DNA from: Advenella kashmirensis W13003
GTDB taxonomy: Bacteria > Pseudomonadota > Gammaproteobacteria > Burkholderiales > Burkholderiaceae_B
Assembly (NCBI RefSeq): GCF_000506985.1
Contig: NZ_KI650981.1
Location: forward strand, 47,122 to 111,121
DNA: 64,000 bases
Direction: 5' to 3'
How positions within the stretch are numbered: the stretch's first letter is position 1; every line of letters starts with the position of its first letter. Below are positions 1 through 8,395 of the stretch, piece after piece. Both the position numbers and the translations under genes were made by a program. The notes below the pieces were generated by a model. The model saw only the letters and a list, made by a program, of their open reading frames with translations. It searched no databases and was not told where the DNA came from.

Positions 1-52
1 GCACGATATCGTGCCTGGCCCGGGCCGTTAAACAAAGTGTGAATCCTTCGCC

Positions 53-1519
53 GTGAACAAAAATCGTTGTCAATCATCCAGCACTCCAATGTCCGCACAG
101 ACTGTACCTTTCTCCTTTCGAACCCTGCGCCTGGCCGCAGCCGCAGCCTCTTTACTGCTACTGGCGGCCTGCGCTGTCGGGCCGGATTATGTCGTACCGC
201 CACAGGACACCGGTGTCGCGTTCAAGTCGGCCCAGGGCTGGGTGCAGGCCCGGCCCGGTGCGCCGCTGGCCAGCGACAGCTGGTGGCAGCGCTATCAGGA
301 TCCTTTGCTAAATAGTCTGGTCGATCGCCTGAACGAGTCCAATCAGACGCTGGCGCAGTCGATTGCGCGTTACGACCAGGCGGTGGCCACCAGCGCCCAG
401 TCGCGTTCGGGGTTCTTTCCCACTGCCGGGCTGAGCCTGTCGGGTGACCGCAATAAAACCGCCAGCGGTATTGCCAATAGCGTAAACGGGTCGGTGTCGC
501 TGCAGTGGGAAGCCGACTTGTGGGGCAAGTTGCGGCGCCAGTATGAAAGCAGCAAGAGCGATGAGCAGGCCAGCCGGGCCGATGTCGCTGCTGCGAGACT
601 GAGCATGCAATCGACCCTGGCCCAGAACTATTTTGCCCTGCGCATGCTGGATGAACGCAAGCGCCTGCTGCAGGCCAATGTGCGGGCATATGAACGCTCG
701 GTGCAGGTCAACCAGAATCGTTACGAGCAGGGTGTTGCCGCGCGCGCCGATGTGGTCAGTGCGCAGGCGCAGCTTGAAAGCGCCCGTGCCTCGGCCATTG
801 CCATCGAGGCCGATCGCAGTCTGCTGGAGCACGCCATTGCCGTGCTGATCGGCCAGCCGCCGTCGGCCTTTGCCATTGAGCCCAAGGCCTATGAAGTCCA
901 GGTGCCTGCCATTCCTGTCGATGTGCCTTCCACACTGTTGATGCAGCGTCCGGACATCGTGGCGGCAGAACGGCGCGTGGCCGCTGCCAATGCCCAGATC
1001 GGCGTGGCCCAGGCGGCCTGGTTTCCCGACCTGACCCTGGGCGGTTCAATCGGCAATACCACATCGACGCTGGCGCAATGGCTGGCCTCGCCGTTGCAGT
1101 TCTGGTCGCTCGGGCCGTCGCTGGCCATGACCTTGCTCGATGGCGGCGCGCGTGCCGGCGCGGTGGACTTTTCAAAAGCCTCCTATCGTGCTGAAGTGGC
1201 GACCTATCGGCAGACCGTACTGACCAGCCTGCAGGAAGTGGAAGACGCGATCAGTACCCTGCGGGTGCTGGAGCGGCAGCAGGCGGCGCAAATGCGTGCG
1301 CTGACTGCAGCACGGCAATCGCTGGCGATCACGCAGAACCAATATCTGGCCGGGCTGGTGGATTACCTGAGCGTAGTGCAGGTGCAGTCAAACGCTTATT
1401 CGGCAGAACAGACTGCCCTGCAACTGGAAAGCCAGCGTCTTCAGGCCAGCGTCCAATTGATTGCCGCGCTGGGCGGCGGATGGGACCGGGCGCAATTGGC
1501 AAGCAAGAGTGCACCGTGA
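53..1519 (+). CDS. RND/MFS efflux outer-membrane lipoprotein, NodT/OprM family
   Basis: Outer-membrane channel of a tripartite efflux pump, expected to form a trimer joined to a periplasmic adaptor and an inner-membrane pump. The N terminus has a hydrophobic stretch and a lipobox (LLLAAC) with the lipidated Cys at residue 40 counted from the GTG at 53, followed by the typical GPDY motif. The rest shows the repeated coiled-coil TolC-type halves, with motifs such as RPDI..AERR and the C-terminal NQYLAGLVDYL. Length (488 aa) suits the family. The GTG at 53 overlaps a TGA at 54-56 of a possible upstream gene; an ATG at 89 is an alternative start and also keeps the signal peptide. The adaptor and pump genes probably lie to the left of the window. 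The substrate cannot be told from this gene. Confidence 0.9.
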   Translation: MNKNRCQSSSTPMSAQTVPFSFRTLRLAAAAASLLLLAACAVGPDYVVPPQDTGVAFKSAQGWVQARPGAPLASDSWWQRYQDPLLNSLVDRLNESNQTLAQSIARYDQAVATSAQSRSGFFPTAGLSLSGDRNKTASGIANSVNGSVSLQWEADLWGKLRRQYESSKSDEQASRADVAAARLSMQSTLAQNYFALRMLDERKRLLQANVRAYERSVQVNQNRYEQGVAARADVVSAQAQLESARASAIAIEADRSLLEHAIAVLIGQPPSAFAIEPKAYEVQVPAIPVDVPSTLLMQRPDIVAAERRVAAANAQIGVAQAAWFPDLTLGGSIGNTTSTLAQWLASPLQFWSLGPSLAMTLLDGGARAGAVDFSKASYRAEVATYRQTVLTSLQEVEDAISTLRVLERQQAAQMRALTAARQSLAITQNQYLAGLVDYLSVVQVQSNAYSAEQTALQLESQRLQASVQLIAALGGGWDRAQLASKSAP

Positions 1520-1746
1520 ACGGCTTCTGCGCATGGCGGTCAGTAAGTGCAGAATACTAACAGGCGATGGCATCAGATCCTGACTTGCACATGATCGGGG
1601 CGGGGGCAGAGCAGGAGTCGCTGCCGGCGGCGTGACGCCTTAGCCCTGCTGGCATCAGGGTTCCTGCGGCGCCTGAGCGATAATATGGTAAAAATCGTTA
1701 TATCCATATTGCCATCAACGCTGATTTTTACACAGGTTTTACTGCT

Positions 1747-2706
1747 ATGCCAATTTACAAATGCGAGACTTCCGCAATCAACCCCCAGACGTTCCCGCTG
1801 GATGAAATCGTGATGGGCCTGCGTGATGCACGCATCAAGTGGCGCACCGACCAGAAGCGCCTGGACGAGAAGGGCGGCCGCCATCTGCCGTCGCCGCATA
1901 TCATCAATGAGGCGCTGGAGCTGTTGATCGGCGCGCTGTTTCCCATGCGCCTGGGTCCCAACGACCTGCTTCAGGAGAACGAAGATTTTTACGTCGGCCA
2001 TACCGTCGGCGTTGCGCTGAACACCTTGCTGACCCAGGTGAAACTGGAGGTGCGGCACCAACACCGTCATGATGCCTGTGAACCGGCAGACCTCGAACAG
2101 CGGGCCGTGACCATTGTCCGCGAATTTGCCCGCAAATTGCCTAACGTGCGGGCGCTTCTGGATACCGACGTCTATGCCGCCTATTCAGGCGACCCGGCAG
2201 CCAAGAGCGTGGATGAAGTCCTGCTGTGCTACCCGGGTGTCCTGGCGATGGTGTATCACCGACTGGCTCACTGCCTGTATTCGCTTGGCGTGCCGCTGGT
2301 GGCGCGCATCGCGGCCGAACTGGCGCACGGCCAGACAGGGATCGATATTCATCCCGGGGCGCAGATCGGCGCCGGTTTCTTCATTGACCATGGCACTGGC
2401 GTGGTCATCGGTGAAACGGCCATTATCGGCGAACGGGTGCGTCTGTACCAGAACGTGACGCTGGGCGCCAAGAGTTTTCCGACAGACAGCAACGGCGATA
2501 TCAGCAAGGGTATTGCACGTCACCCCATCGTGGAAGACGATGTGGTGATCTATGCCGGTGCAACGGTACTTGGACGGGTCACGATCGGCAAGGGTGCCGT
2601 GGTCGGCGGCAACGTATGGCTTACGCACGATGTTGAGCCCGGCTGTTTCGTGCGCCAGGCGTCTTCCAGCAACAAGGAAGCGCTGTTTAATGGCAATTGT
2701 GATTAA
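1747..2706 (+). CDS. cysE: Serine O-acetyltransferase, EpsC/SrpH type
   Basis: Transfers acetyl from acetyl-CoA to L-serine, giving O-acetylserine for cysteine synthesis in the cytoplasm. The first ~190 residues form the helical N-terminal domain of the long (about 310 aa) EpsC-like serine acetyltransferases. From about residue 195 there is a left-handed beta-helix of hexapeptide repeats, with the active-site His at about residue 215 in the FIDHGTG motif and further repeats ending with GKGAVVGGNVWLT. It stands alone on the plus strand and converges with the Nudix gene. Its product is the acceptor for the sulfide made by CysJI encoded 35 kb away. The family call is firm; EpsC subtype is inferred from length. 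Confidence 0.9.
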   Translation: MPIYKCETSAINPQTFPLDEIVMGLRDARIKWRTDQKRLDEKGGRHLPSPHIINEALELLIGALFPMRLGPNDLLQENEDFYVGHTVGVALNTLLTQVKLEVRHQHRHDACEPADLEQRAVTIVREFARKLPNVRALLDTDVYAAYSGDPAAKSVDEVLLCYPGVLAMVYHRLAHCLYSLGVPLVARIAAELAHGQTGIDIHPGAQIGAGFFIDHGTGVVIGETAIIGERVRLYQNVTLGAKSFPTDSNGDISKGIARHPIVEDDVVIYAGATVLGRVTIGKGAVVGGNVWLTHDVEPGCFVRQASSSNKEALFNGNCD

Positions 2707-2825
2707 GTCTGCGGGCGCGGTCGTTGTGCGAGTCGGCAGATCCGGGTAGAACCCGGTTCTGACCGGCTACACTTTGCTGCCTGGCTGTACACGGGTTGTG
2801 GTGCGTCGGTTCCGGCTTGCCCTGG

Positions 2826-3797
2826 TCAAGCCAGGCCGCGGATCGCCGCAATCCCGTGGGCCCCGTGTTCCTGCGCTGTCGCCAGCGTCGCCGCCGATTG
2901 CCCGCCGATGGCATAAACAGGCAAACCCGCTTCATGCGCAATGGCAGCAAACGCTTCCCAGCCTAGCGCAGCCTGATCGGGGTGCGATGGCGTGTCCAGC
3001 ACATGGCCCAGTACCACGAAATCAGCCCCCAAGACCTGCGCGTACAGCACGTCCGCCGTGTTGTGGGCTGATACCGCCACCAGATAATTGTCTTGCGGCA
3101 AGGGGCGTGCTTCGGCCAGCAGCGCGTCCTGCGCCCGCAATTGCACGCCATCGGCCTGTTTCCACCAGGCTTTGGGATGCACGCTGTTGATCAGCACACG
3201 TGCGCCGGCGGCATGGCAGATCTCAATGGCCTGCCCGAAGACGGCTTTCAGGCTTGCGGCAGCGGTGCCATCGGGCCAGGCCGGTTCACGCAGCTGTACG
3301 AGCCGGATGCCGTTGTCCAGTTGCTGCTGCAGGGTTGCCAGCCAGGATTCGATGTTTTCCGGGCTGCCGATTGCCGAGAGCGCATAGTGTTCCGGCAGGG
3401 TCAGCCAGCGTAGCGGCGGCAGCGAGGCCGGCAGCAGTTCGCCCAGTTCCGCTGCCCCGGCGGGCGTGGTCCAGGCCAGCCTTTGTTCTTCCAGCGATGT
3501 GGGCGTGCCGGTCCAGCCGGTCACGCGCCAGAAAGCCAGGTTGACAACGGTTTTCGGATATTCATAGGTGAAGGTGACCCAGGGCGTGCAGGTATGCACA
3601 TCAATTCCCAATTCTTCCTTCAGCTCGCGCACCAGGGCCTGCTTCTCGGTTTCGCCCGACTCGATCTTGCCGCCGGGGAACTCCCACCAGTCTTCCCAGG
3701 GCTTGCCCTTGGGGCGCTGCCCCAGCAGCACTTCACCGGTTTGCTGGTTGAGGATGGCGCCGACCACGACTTTGATATACGGTTTGGCTTCGCTCAT
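2826..3797 (-). CDS. Nudix hydrolase (MutT-like) fused to a thiamine-phosphate-synthase-like domain
   Basis: The N-terminal half (residues about 8-130) is a MutT-like Nudix hydrolase, with a complete Nudix box at 43-65 (GG-K-IESGE...RELKEELG). The family cleans 8-oxo-dGTP or related nucleotides. The C-terminal half (about 140-323) resembles the TIM-barrel of thiamine phosphate synthase (VQLRAQD, ADFVVLGHVLDTPSHPD, LPVYAIGG). This MutT-ThiE-like fusion is a known arrangement in proteobacteria, and the role of the second domain is unsettled. The start ATG overlaps the stop of the upstream DUF815 ATPase gene by four bases (ATGA at 3794-3797), so the two are co-translated. Confidence 0.88.
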   Translation of the reverse strand: MSEAKPYIKVVVGAILNQQTGEVLLGQRPKGKPWEDWWEFPGGKIESGETEKQALVRELKEELGIDVHTCTPWVTFTYEYPKTVVNLAFWRVTGWTGTPTSLEEQRLAWTTPAGAAELGELLPASLPPLRWLTLPEHYALSAIGSPENIESWLATLQQQLDNGIRLVQLREPAWPDGTAAASLKAVFGQAIEICHAAGARVLINSVHPKAWWKQADGVQLRAQDALLAEARPLPQDNYLVAVSAHNTADVLYAQVLGADFVVLGHVLDTPSHPDQAALGWEAFAAIAHEAGLPVYAIGGQSAATLATAQEHGAHGIAAIRGLA

Positions 3798-4720
3798 TTG
3801 TCTGCTCCGTGTTCAGTTTGTGCCGCCGCTGCTGCTGGCATATGGCGGGCGGCCCAGTCCCGGGCAAAATGGCGCGCCACGCGGCCCGACCGGGAGCCGC
3901 GCTCCAGTGTCCATTGCAGCGCCTCGGTACGGCTCGGTTCGATAAATTCCGGCGGGCATCCCAGTTCGCGCAACCAGTGGGCCACGATGTCCAGGTAATC
4001 GTCCTGGCGGAAAGGGTAGAACGATAGCCAGATCCCAAAGCGTTCGGACAGCGAGATCTTTTCTTCGACGGTCTCGCCCGGGTGAATTTCTCCGTCCGAC
4101 TGGTGCTTGGTGGACAGGTTTTCGTTCATGTATTCGGGCATCAGATGCCGGCGGTTGGAGGTCGCGTAGATCAGCACATTATCGCCCGCCGAGGCAATGG
4201 AGCCGTCCAGAACCGATTTGAGCGCCTTATAGCCCGCTTCGCCTTCTTCGAACGACAGGTCATCGCAGAAAATAATAAACCGTTCCGGCCGGCCGGCGAC
4301 GATATCGACCAGATCGGTCAGATCGGCCAGGTCGGATTTGTCCATTTCGACCAGGCGCAGCCCCCGTGGCGCATACTCGGCCAGCATCGCCTTGACCAGC
4401 GAGCTTTTACCGGTACCGCGGGCGCCGGTCATGAGCACGTTATTGGCCGGTTTGCCTTCCAGAAAATGAAGTGTGTTGCGATCGATCGCGTCCCGCTGGC
4501 GCTCAATGTGCAACAGGTCGTCCTTGTGGATTGTAGAGATATGCCTGACCGCCTCCAACCACCCCGTAGAGCCCTTGCGACGCCAGCGGAACGCGTGGGC
4601 CTCCCAATCGATGGGCGGGGGCGCCGGCGGCAGCCAGGCTGCAAGCTGGCGCAGAACCAGGTCGGCGCGTTCAATCAGGGAGGTCAGGTCGGGGGTCGGG
4701 TCGGAGCGGCTCACTTGCAA
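3794..4720 (-). CDS. ATP-binding protein, DUF815 family (AAA+ type)
   Basis: Cytoplasmic P-loop ATPase of unknown role. Walker A (GARGTGKSS) lies at about residues 99-107 and a Walker B-like strand (FIIFCDDLSF) near 148-157. The latter half carries the conserved block RRHLMPEY..N and the SLSERFG.WLSFYPF motif typical of DUF815. It is the first gene of a two-gene operon with the Nudix fusion, overlapping it by ATGA. It diverges from ispB across a 134-bp gap. Genes of this family often sit beside mutT-like genes, but the partner process is not known. Confidence 0.85.
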   Translation of the reverse strand: MQVSRSDPTPDLTSLIERADLVLRQLAAWLPPAPPPIDWEAHAFRWRRKGSTGWLEAVRHISTIHKDDLLHIERQRDAIDRNTLHFLEGKPANNVLMTGARGTGKSSLVKAMLAEYAPRGLRLVEMDKSDLADLTDLVDIVAGRPERFIIFCDDLSFEEGEAGYKALKSVLDGSIASAGDNVLIYATSNRRHLMPEYMNENLSTKHQSDGEIHPGETVEEKISLSERFGIWLSFYPFRQDDYLDIVAHWLRELGCPPEFIEPSRTEALQWTLERGSRSGRVARHFARDWAARHMPAAAAAQTEHGADK

Positions 4721-4854
4721 GTCCTATGTCGTCAATGGCAGTCAAAACGCATACATTATCATCAAAAAAAGGCCTTTGTCTGTTTCTTGCGGCGGGCTGG
4801 AATATAATCGGGAACTGCCCTGCGTTAACTTTCTTTTATGCTTCAGGATCTGCC

Positions 4855-5820
4855 TTGAACCTCCCAGAGATTATCCGTCCCATCAACGAAGATATGCGCG
4901 CCGTGGATGGCGTAATCCGCAAGAAACTCGACTCTGACGTGGTTCTCATCCGCACGATCGGGGAATATATCATCGGCGCGGGCGGCAAACGCATGCGCCC
5001 CGCGCTGGTGCTTATGGCTGCACGCGCCTTTGGTTATCAGGGCGAGGCCCATCACACCCTGGCTGCAGTCGTCGAGTTCATTCACACCTCAACCCTGCTG
5101 CACGACGATGTTGTCGATGAATCCGACATGCGACGCGGGCGCGATACGGCCAACGCGGTTTTTGGCAACGCGGCCAGCGTACTGGTAGGCGACTATCTTT
5201 ACTCGCGTTCCTTCGAAATGATGGTCGAGCTCGATTCCATGCGCATTATGCAGGTGCTCTCGGCCGCGACCACCGTCATCGCCGAGGGCGAGGTGCTGCA
5301 ACTGCTCAATGTCCATGATCCTGATGTGTCTGTCGAGCGCTATCTGCAGGTCATCCGCTATAAAACCGCCAAGCTGTTCGAGGCTGCCATGCAAACCGGG
5401 GCATTGCTGGCCGGTGTGACGGCGGAACAGGAAAATGCAGCAGCCGATTACGGGCGCTATGTCGGCACCGCGTTTCAGTTGATTGATGATGTGCTGGACT
5501 ACACCGGCGATGTTGACTCCCTGGGTAAAAATGTGGGCGACGATCTGCGCGAGGGCAAGCCGACCCTGCCGCTGATTCGCGTCATGCAGGTGGGTACACC
5601 CGAGCAGCGTACCCTGATTCATAAGGCAATCGAAACCGGCGAAGCCGATTTTGCGCAAGTGGCTCGTGCCATTAATGATACCGATGCTCTGGAGTACACC
5701 CGCAATGTGGCGCGCGAAGAAGCGGAACGCGCCCGGCGTGCACTGGACGTCTTCCCCGATTCCGATTTCAAACAGTCGCTGCTGGCATTCTGCACGTTTG
5801 CAACGGAACGCGACCGCTGA
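4855..5820 (+). CDS. ispB: Polyprenyl (octaprenyl) diphosphate synthase
   Basis: Elongates farnesyl diphosphate with isopentenyl units to make the side chain of ubiquinone. Both aspartate-rich motifs are present: LLHDDVVDESD near residue 81-91 and LIDDVLDYTGD near 209-219, plus the GGGKRxRP substrate motif near the N terminus. The start was set at the TTG at 4855, because the family begins at about this point (LNLPEIIRPINEDM) and AGGA lies 6 nt upstream; the open frame runs further upstream to 4726 but that extension looks non-coding. A TATAAT at 4803-4808 may be the -10 element. In many betaproteobacteria ispB sits beside rplU-rpmA-obgE; here those genes are 40 kb away. Confidence 0.9.
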   Translation: MNLPEIIRPINEDMRAVDGVIRKKLDSDVVLIRTIGEYIIGAGGKRMRPALVLMAARAFGYQGEAHHTLAAVVEFIHTSTLLHDDVVDESDMRRGRDTANAVFGNAASVLVGDYLYSRSFEMMVELDSMRIMQVLSAATTVIAEGEVLQLLNVHDPDVSVERYLQVIRYKTAKLFEAAMQTGALLAGVTAEQENAAADYGRYVGTAFQLIDDVLDYTGDVDSLGKNVGDDLREGKPTLPLIRVMQVGTPEQRTLIHKAIETGEADFAQVARAINDTDALEYTRNVAREEAERARRALDVFPDSDFKQSLLAFCTFATERDR

Positions 5821-5827
5821 TTCGCCG

Positions 5828-5847
5828 GCGATGCCCGCCGGCATCGC
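5828..5847 (+). terminator. Hairpin after ispB
   Basis: GCGATGC and GCATCGC form a 7-bp stem around a 6-nt loop eight bases after the ispB stop. A T-rich but interrupted tract follows (to about 5863). It is plausible as an intrinsic terminator but not ideal. Confidence 0.45.
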
Positions 5848-5876
5848 GTCATTTGCCATTTTTCAGACACGATTTG

Positions 5877-5904
5877 TTGCGATCAGGGTTTACCTGAATC
5901 GCAA
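5877..5904. repeat. Imperfect inverted repeat upstream of glnH
   Basis: TTGCGATCAGG and CCTG-A-ATCGCAA form an 11-bp stem with a single bulged A and loop GTTTA. There is no T tract behind it. It lies about 115 bp before glnH and could be an operator or a leader hairpin; the sequence does not say which. A possible -10 element (TATAGT) is at 5937-5942. Confidence 0.4.
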
Positions 5905-6018
5905 ATCTGCCTGTGTGCGCCTCTTCATTTTTGGGTTATAGTTGCTCGGTAAACCTGTATTCATGGTCTGCCGAGTGGCGGCCGGCCGGAATTTCAAAAA
6001 AATTTTCAAGAGGTTAAG

Positions 6019-6780
6019 ATGATCAAGAGCAAACTGAAAGCAGCCTTACTGGGATTTGCCGTCACGTTGGCCGTGCCGGCAGCCACCGTTGCCCACGCAC
6101 AGGACAAAGAGCTTGTGGTTGCCACCGACACCGCATTTGTGCCCTTCGAATTCAAGCAGGACGGCAAATATGTCGGTTTTGACGTTGAATTGTGGGATGC
6201 GCTGGCCAAGGACATGGGCGTCAAATACCGTCTGCAACCCATGGACTTCAACGGCATTATTCCCGGCCTGCAAACCAAGAACATCGACGTAGCGCTGGCA
6301 GGCATCACCATCAAGGACGAGCGCAAAAAGGTCATCGATTTCTCTGATCCGTACTATGAAAGCGGGATTGCCATTCTGACTTCTGTCAAAAACAAGGACA
6401 GCATCAAAACCGCCAAAGACCTGGCCGGCAAAGATGTCGCTGCCAAGACAGGCACCGCCACAGTGGATTTCCTGAAAAAGGAAGTGCCTGACGCCAAAGT
6501 CAAACTCTTCCCCAATATCGACAACGCGTTTCTTGACCTGGCCACCGGCCGTGTCGATGCCGTGGTTCATGATACGCCCAACGTACAGTATTACGCCAAT
6601 ACCGGCGGGAAGGGTAAAGTGGTCGTGACAGGATCCGTGCAGAGTGGAGATTTCTACGGTATTGCTTTCCCCAAAGGCAGTGATCTGATCGAAAAAGTCA
6701 ACGCGTCTCTCAAGAAGCTCAAAGAGAACGGCGAATACGACAAACTCTACACCAAATGGTTTGGTCAGGCTGTCAAGTAA
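6019..6780 (+). CDS. glnH: Glutamine ABC transporter, periplasmic binding protein
   Basis: Binds glutamine in the periplasm and delivers it to GlnPQ. There is a Sec signal peptide with predicted cleavage after the AHA at residue 27. The mature protein has the family-3 solute-binding fold, including the motif GFDVELWDALAKDMG and the hinge block LAGITIKDERKKVIDFSDPYY, and is close in length to E. coli GlnH. A ribosome binding site (AAGAGG) precedes the ATG. It is first in glnH-glnP-glnQ, and the hairpin behind it probably lets it be made in excess over the membrane subunits. Substrate is inferred from overall similarity; another polar amino acid remains possible. Confidence 0.88.
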   Translation: MIKSKLKAALLGFAVTLAVPAATVAHAQDKELVVATDTAFVPFEFKQDGKYVGFDVELWDALAKDMGVKYRLQPMDFNGIIPGLQTKNIDVALAGITIKDERKKVIDFSDPYYESGIAILTSVKNKDSIKTAKDLAGKDVAAKTGTATVDFLKKEVPDAKVKLFPNIDNAFLDLATGRVDAVVHDTPNVQYYANTGGKGKVVVTGSVQSGDFYGIAFPKGSDLIEKVNASLKKLKENGEYDKLYTKWFGQAVK

Positions 6781-6839
6781 AAGCCGGCGCTCCCGATGTA
6801 TGACAATACATTGCGGAACGTGACATCGCCGTCTATTGC

Positions 6840-6887
6840 AATCCGGTGATTGTTTCCATGCGGACACAGTCACCGGATTTTGTTTTT
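6840..6887 (+). terminator. Attenuator-like hairpin between glnH and glnP
   Basis: AATCCGGTGA (6840-6849) pairs perfectly with TCACCGGATT (6870-6879), and a T-rich run with one G follows. Placed inside an ABC transporter operon, it should end part of the transcripts after the binding-protein gene or protect its 3' end. The 20-nt loop is long for a terminator. Confidence 0.6.
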
Positions 6888-6918
6888 AGCGGTCACCTTT
6901 CTCGAACAGGGTTTATGT

Positions 6919-7629
6919 ATGGATTTTGACTTTTCCGTTATTCAAGACGCCTTGCCCAGCCTGATGGCCGGAACCTGGGTCACCATCAAGATCACCTTCT
7001 GGGGATTGCTCGGTGGTGTGCTCCTGGGGGCGCTCACCGGCGTGATTCGCGCCTATATTCCGTCGCTGTTTTCAGGCGAAGCGATCCGCCGCAATCCCGT
7101 GGCCGGCATTCTGGGGCCGCTGCTCAGCCTCATCGCCCAGATCTACGTGCTGGTCGTGCGCGGCACGCCGATCGTGGTGCAGGTCATGTTTATTTATTTC
7201 GCCTTGCCGCTGCTGATTGATGTGCGCGTGGACGGCATGTCGGCCGCCATTGCCACGCTGATCATCAACTCCGGCGCCTATATTGCCGAAATCGTCCGCG
7301 GCGCACTGCAATCGGTGCCGCGAGGGTTGTTCGAGGCGGGGCAGTCCATGGGGCTGTCCTTTCACCGGATCCTGCTCAAGATCATCTGGCCCGTGGCGTT
7401 TCGCCGCATGATCCCGGCATTGGGCAACCAGTGCATTATCAGCCTGAAGGATTCGTCGCTGTTCATCGTGATCGGTGTGGCCGAACTGACGCGTCAGGGC
7501 CAGGAAATCATGGCTGCCAATTTCCGCGCGGTGGAAATCTGGGGCGCGGTCGCCGTCATTTACCTGATCCTTAACGGGCTGATTGCCCTGACCCTGAAAA
7601 TCATGGAACACAGGATGCGTAACGTATGA
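6919..7629 (+). CDS. glnP: Glutamine ABC transporter permease
   Basis: Inner-membrane subunit of the glutamine importer. The 236-aa protein has a string of hydrophobic segments and the cytoplasmic EAA loop (EAGQSMGLSFHRILLKI) that docks on GlnQ. The start was placed at the ATG at 6919 (MDFDFSVIQDALPS), because this matches where the family begins and a CAGG lies upstream; an in-frame ATG at 6850 would fall inside the terminator-like hairpin. The stop overlaps the start of glnQ (ATGA). A loop between the first two membrane segments is slightly longer than in E. coli GlnP. Confidence 0.9.
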   Translation: MDFDFSVIQDALPSLMAGTWVTIKITFWGLLGGVLLGALTGVIRAYIPSLFSGEAIRRNPVAGILGPLLSLIAQIYVLVVRGTPIVVQVMFIYFALPLLIDVRVDGMSAAIATLIINSGAYIAEIVRGALQSVPRGLFEAGQSMGLSFHRILLKIIWPVAFRRMIPALGNQCIISLKDSSLFIVIGVAELTRQGQEIMAANFRAVEIWGAVAVIYLILNGLIALTLKIMEHRMRNV

Positions 7630-8354
7630 GTATGGTCACATTTCAAAACGTCGTAAAAAAATTCGGCGACAACACAATTCTGAACGATATCAGCCTGTCC
7701 ATTGACAAGGGCGAGGTCGTGGTGGTCGTGGGTCCGTCGGGCTCGGGCAAATCCACGTTTCTGCGCTGCATCAATGCGCTGGAAACCATTCAGGAAGGCG
7801 ATATCCGGGTGGGCGAACTCAGCGTGCGCGGCACGCCTGCCGAAGTGCGGGAACTACGCCGGGAAGCCGGTATGGTGTTCCAGCAGTTCAATCTGTTTCC
7901 GCAACTGACTGCTCTTGAAAATGTCATGTTCGGTCCGCTGGAGTCGCGCGGGGTGTCCAAACAGCAGGCCCGTACCGAAGCCATTGCACTGCTGGACAAG
8001 GTGGGCCTGGCCGAGCGCATGAATCACTATCCCAGTGAATTGTCGGGCGGGCAGCAGCAGCGCGTGGCCATTGCCCGGTCCCTGGCGGTCAAGCCCTTGC
8101 TGATGTTGTTTGATGAGCCGACGTCGGCACTGGACCCGGAACTGCGCCACGAAGTGCTCAAGGTGATGAAGGACCTGGCCGAAGAGGGCATGACCATGGT
8201 GGTTGTTACGCACGAGATGGATTTTGCCAGCAAAGTGGGCAGCCGTCTGCTGTTCATCGATAACGGCAAAATCGCGCACGACGGTAAGCCGACGGAACTG
8301 CTAACTTCACCCCCAAGCCAGCGTTTGAAAGATTTTCTGCAACATGTGGTGTAA
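7626..8354 (+). CDS. glnQ: Glutamine ABC transporter ATPase
   Basis: Energises glutamine uptake by ATP hydrolysis at the inner face of the membrane. Walker A is GPSGSGKST (36-44), the signature is LSGGQQQRVAIAR (about 138), Walker B is LLMLFDEPTSALDP (about 158), and the H-loop follows in VVTHEM. The length of 242 aa is standard for the polar amino acid uptake family. Its ATG overlaps the glnP stop by four bases, so translation is coupled. ilvD follows after 41 bp and has its own ribosome binding site. Confidence 0.93.
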   Translation: MSMVTFQNVVKKFGDNTILNDISLSIDKGEVVVVVGPSGSGKSTFLRCINALETIQEGDIRVGELSVRGTPAEVRELRREAGMVFQQFNLFPQLTALENVMFGPLESRGVSKQQARTEAIALLDKVGLAERMNHYPSELSGGQQQRVAIARSLAVKPLLMLFDEPTSALDPELRHEVLKVMKDLAEEGMTMVVVTHEMDFASKVGSRLLFIDNGKIAHDGKPTELLTSPPSQRLKDFLQHVV

Positions 8355-8395
8355 ATTAACGGGTTCCCTCGTTCTTTTCCAGGAAGCAGTCAGAA

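Noticed and set aside
1-56. Tail of an upstream gene ending TGA at 54-56 and overlapping the efflux gene start
   Set aside because: The frame fits a GTGA overlap, but other frames are also open to nearby stops and too little is visible to name a protein.
2742-2756. Hairpin CCGGGT-AGA-ACCCGG after cysE
   Set aside because: The 6-bp stem has a 3-nt loop and no T run; too weak to call a terminator.
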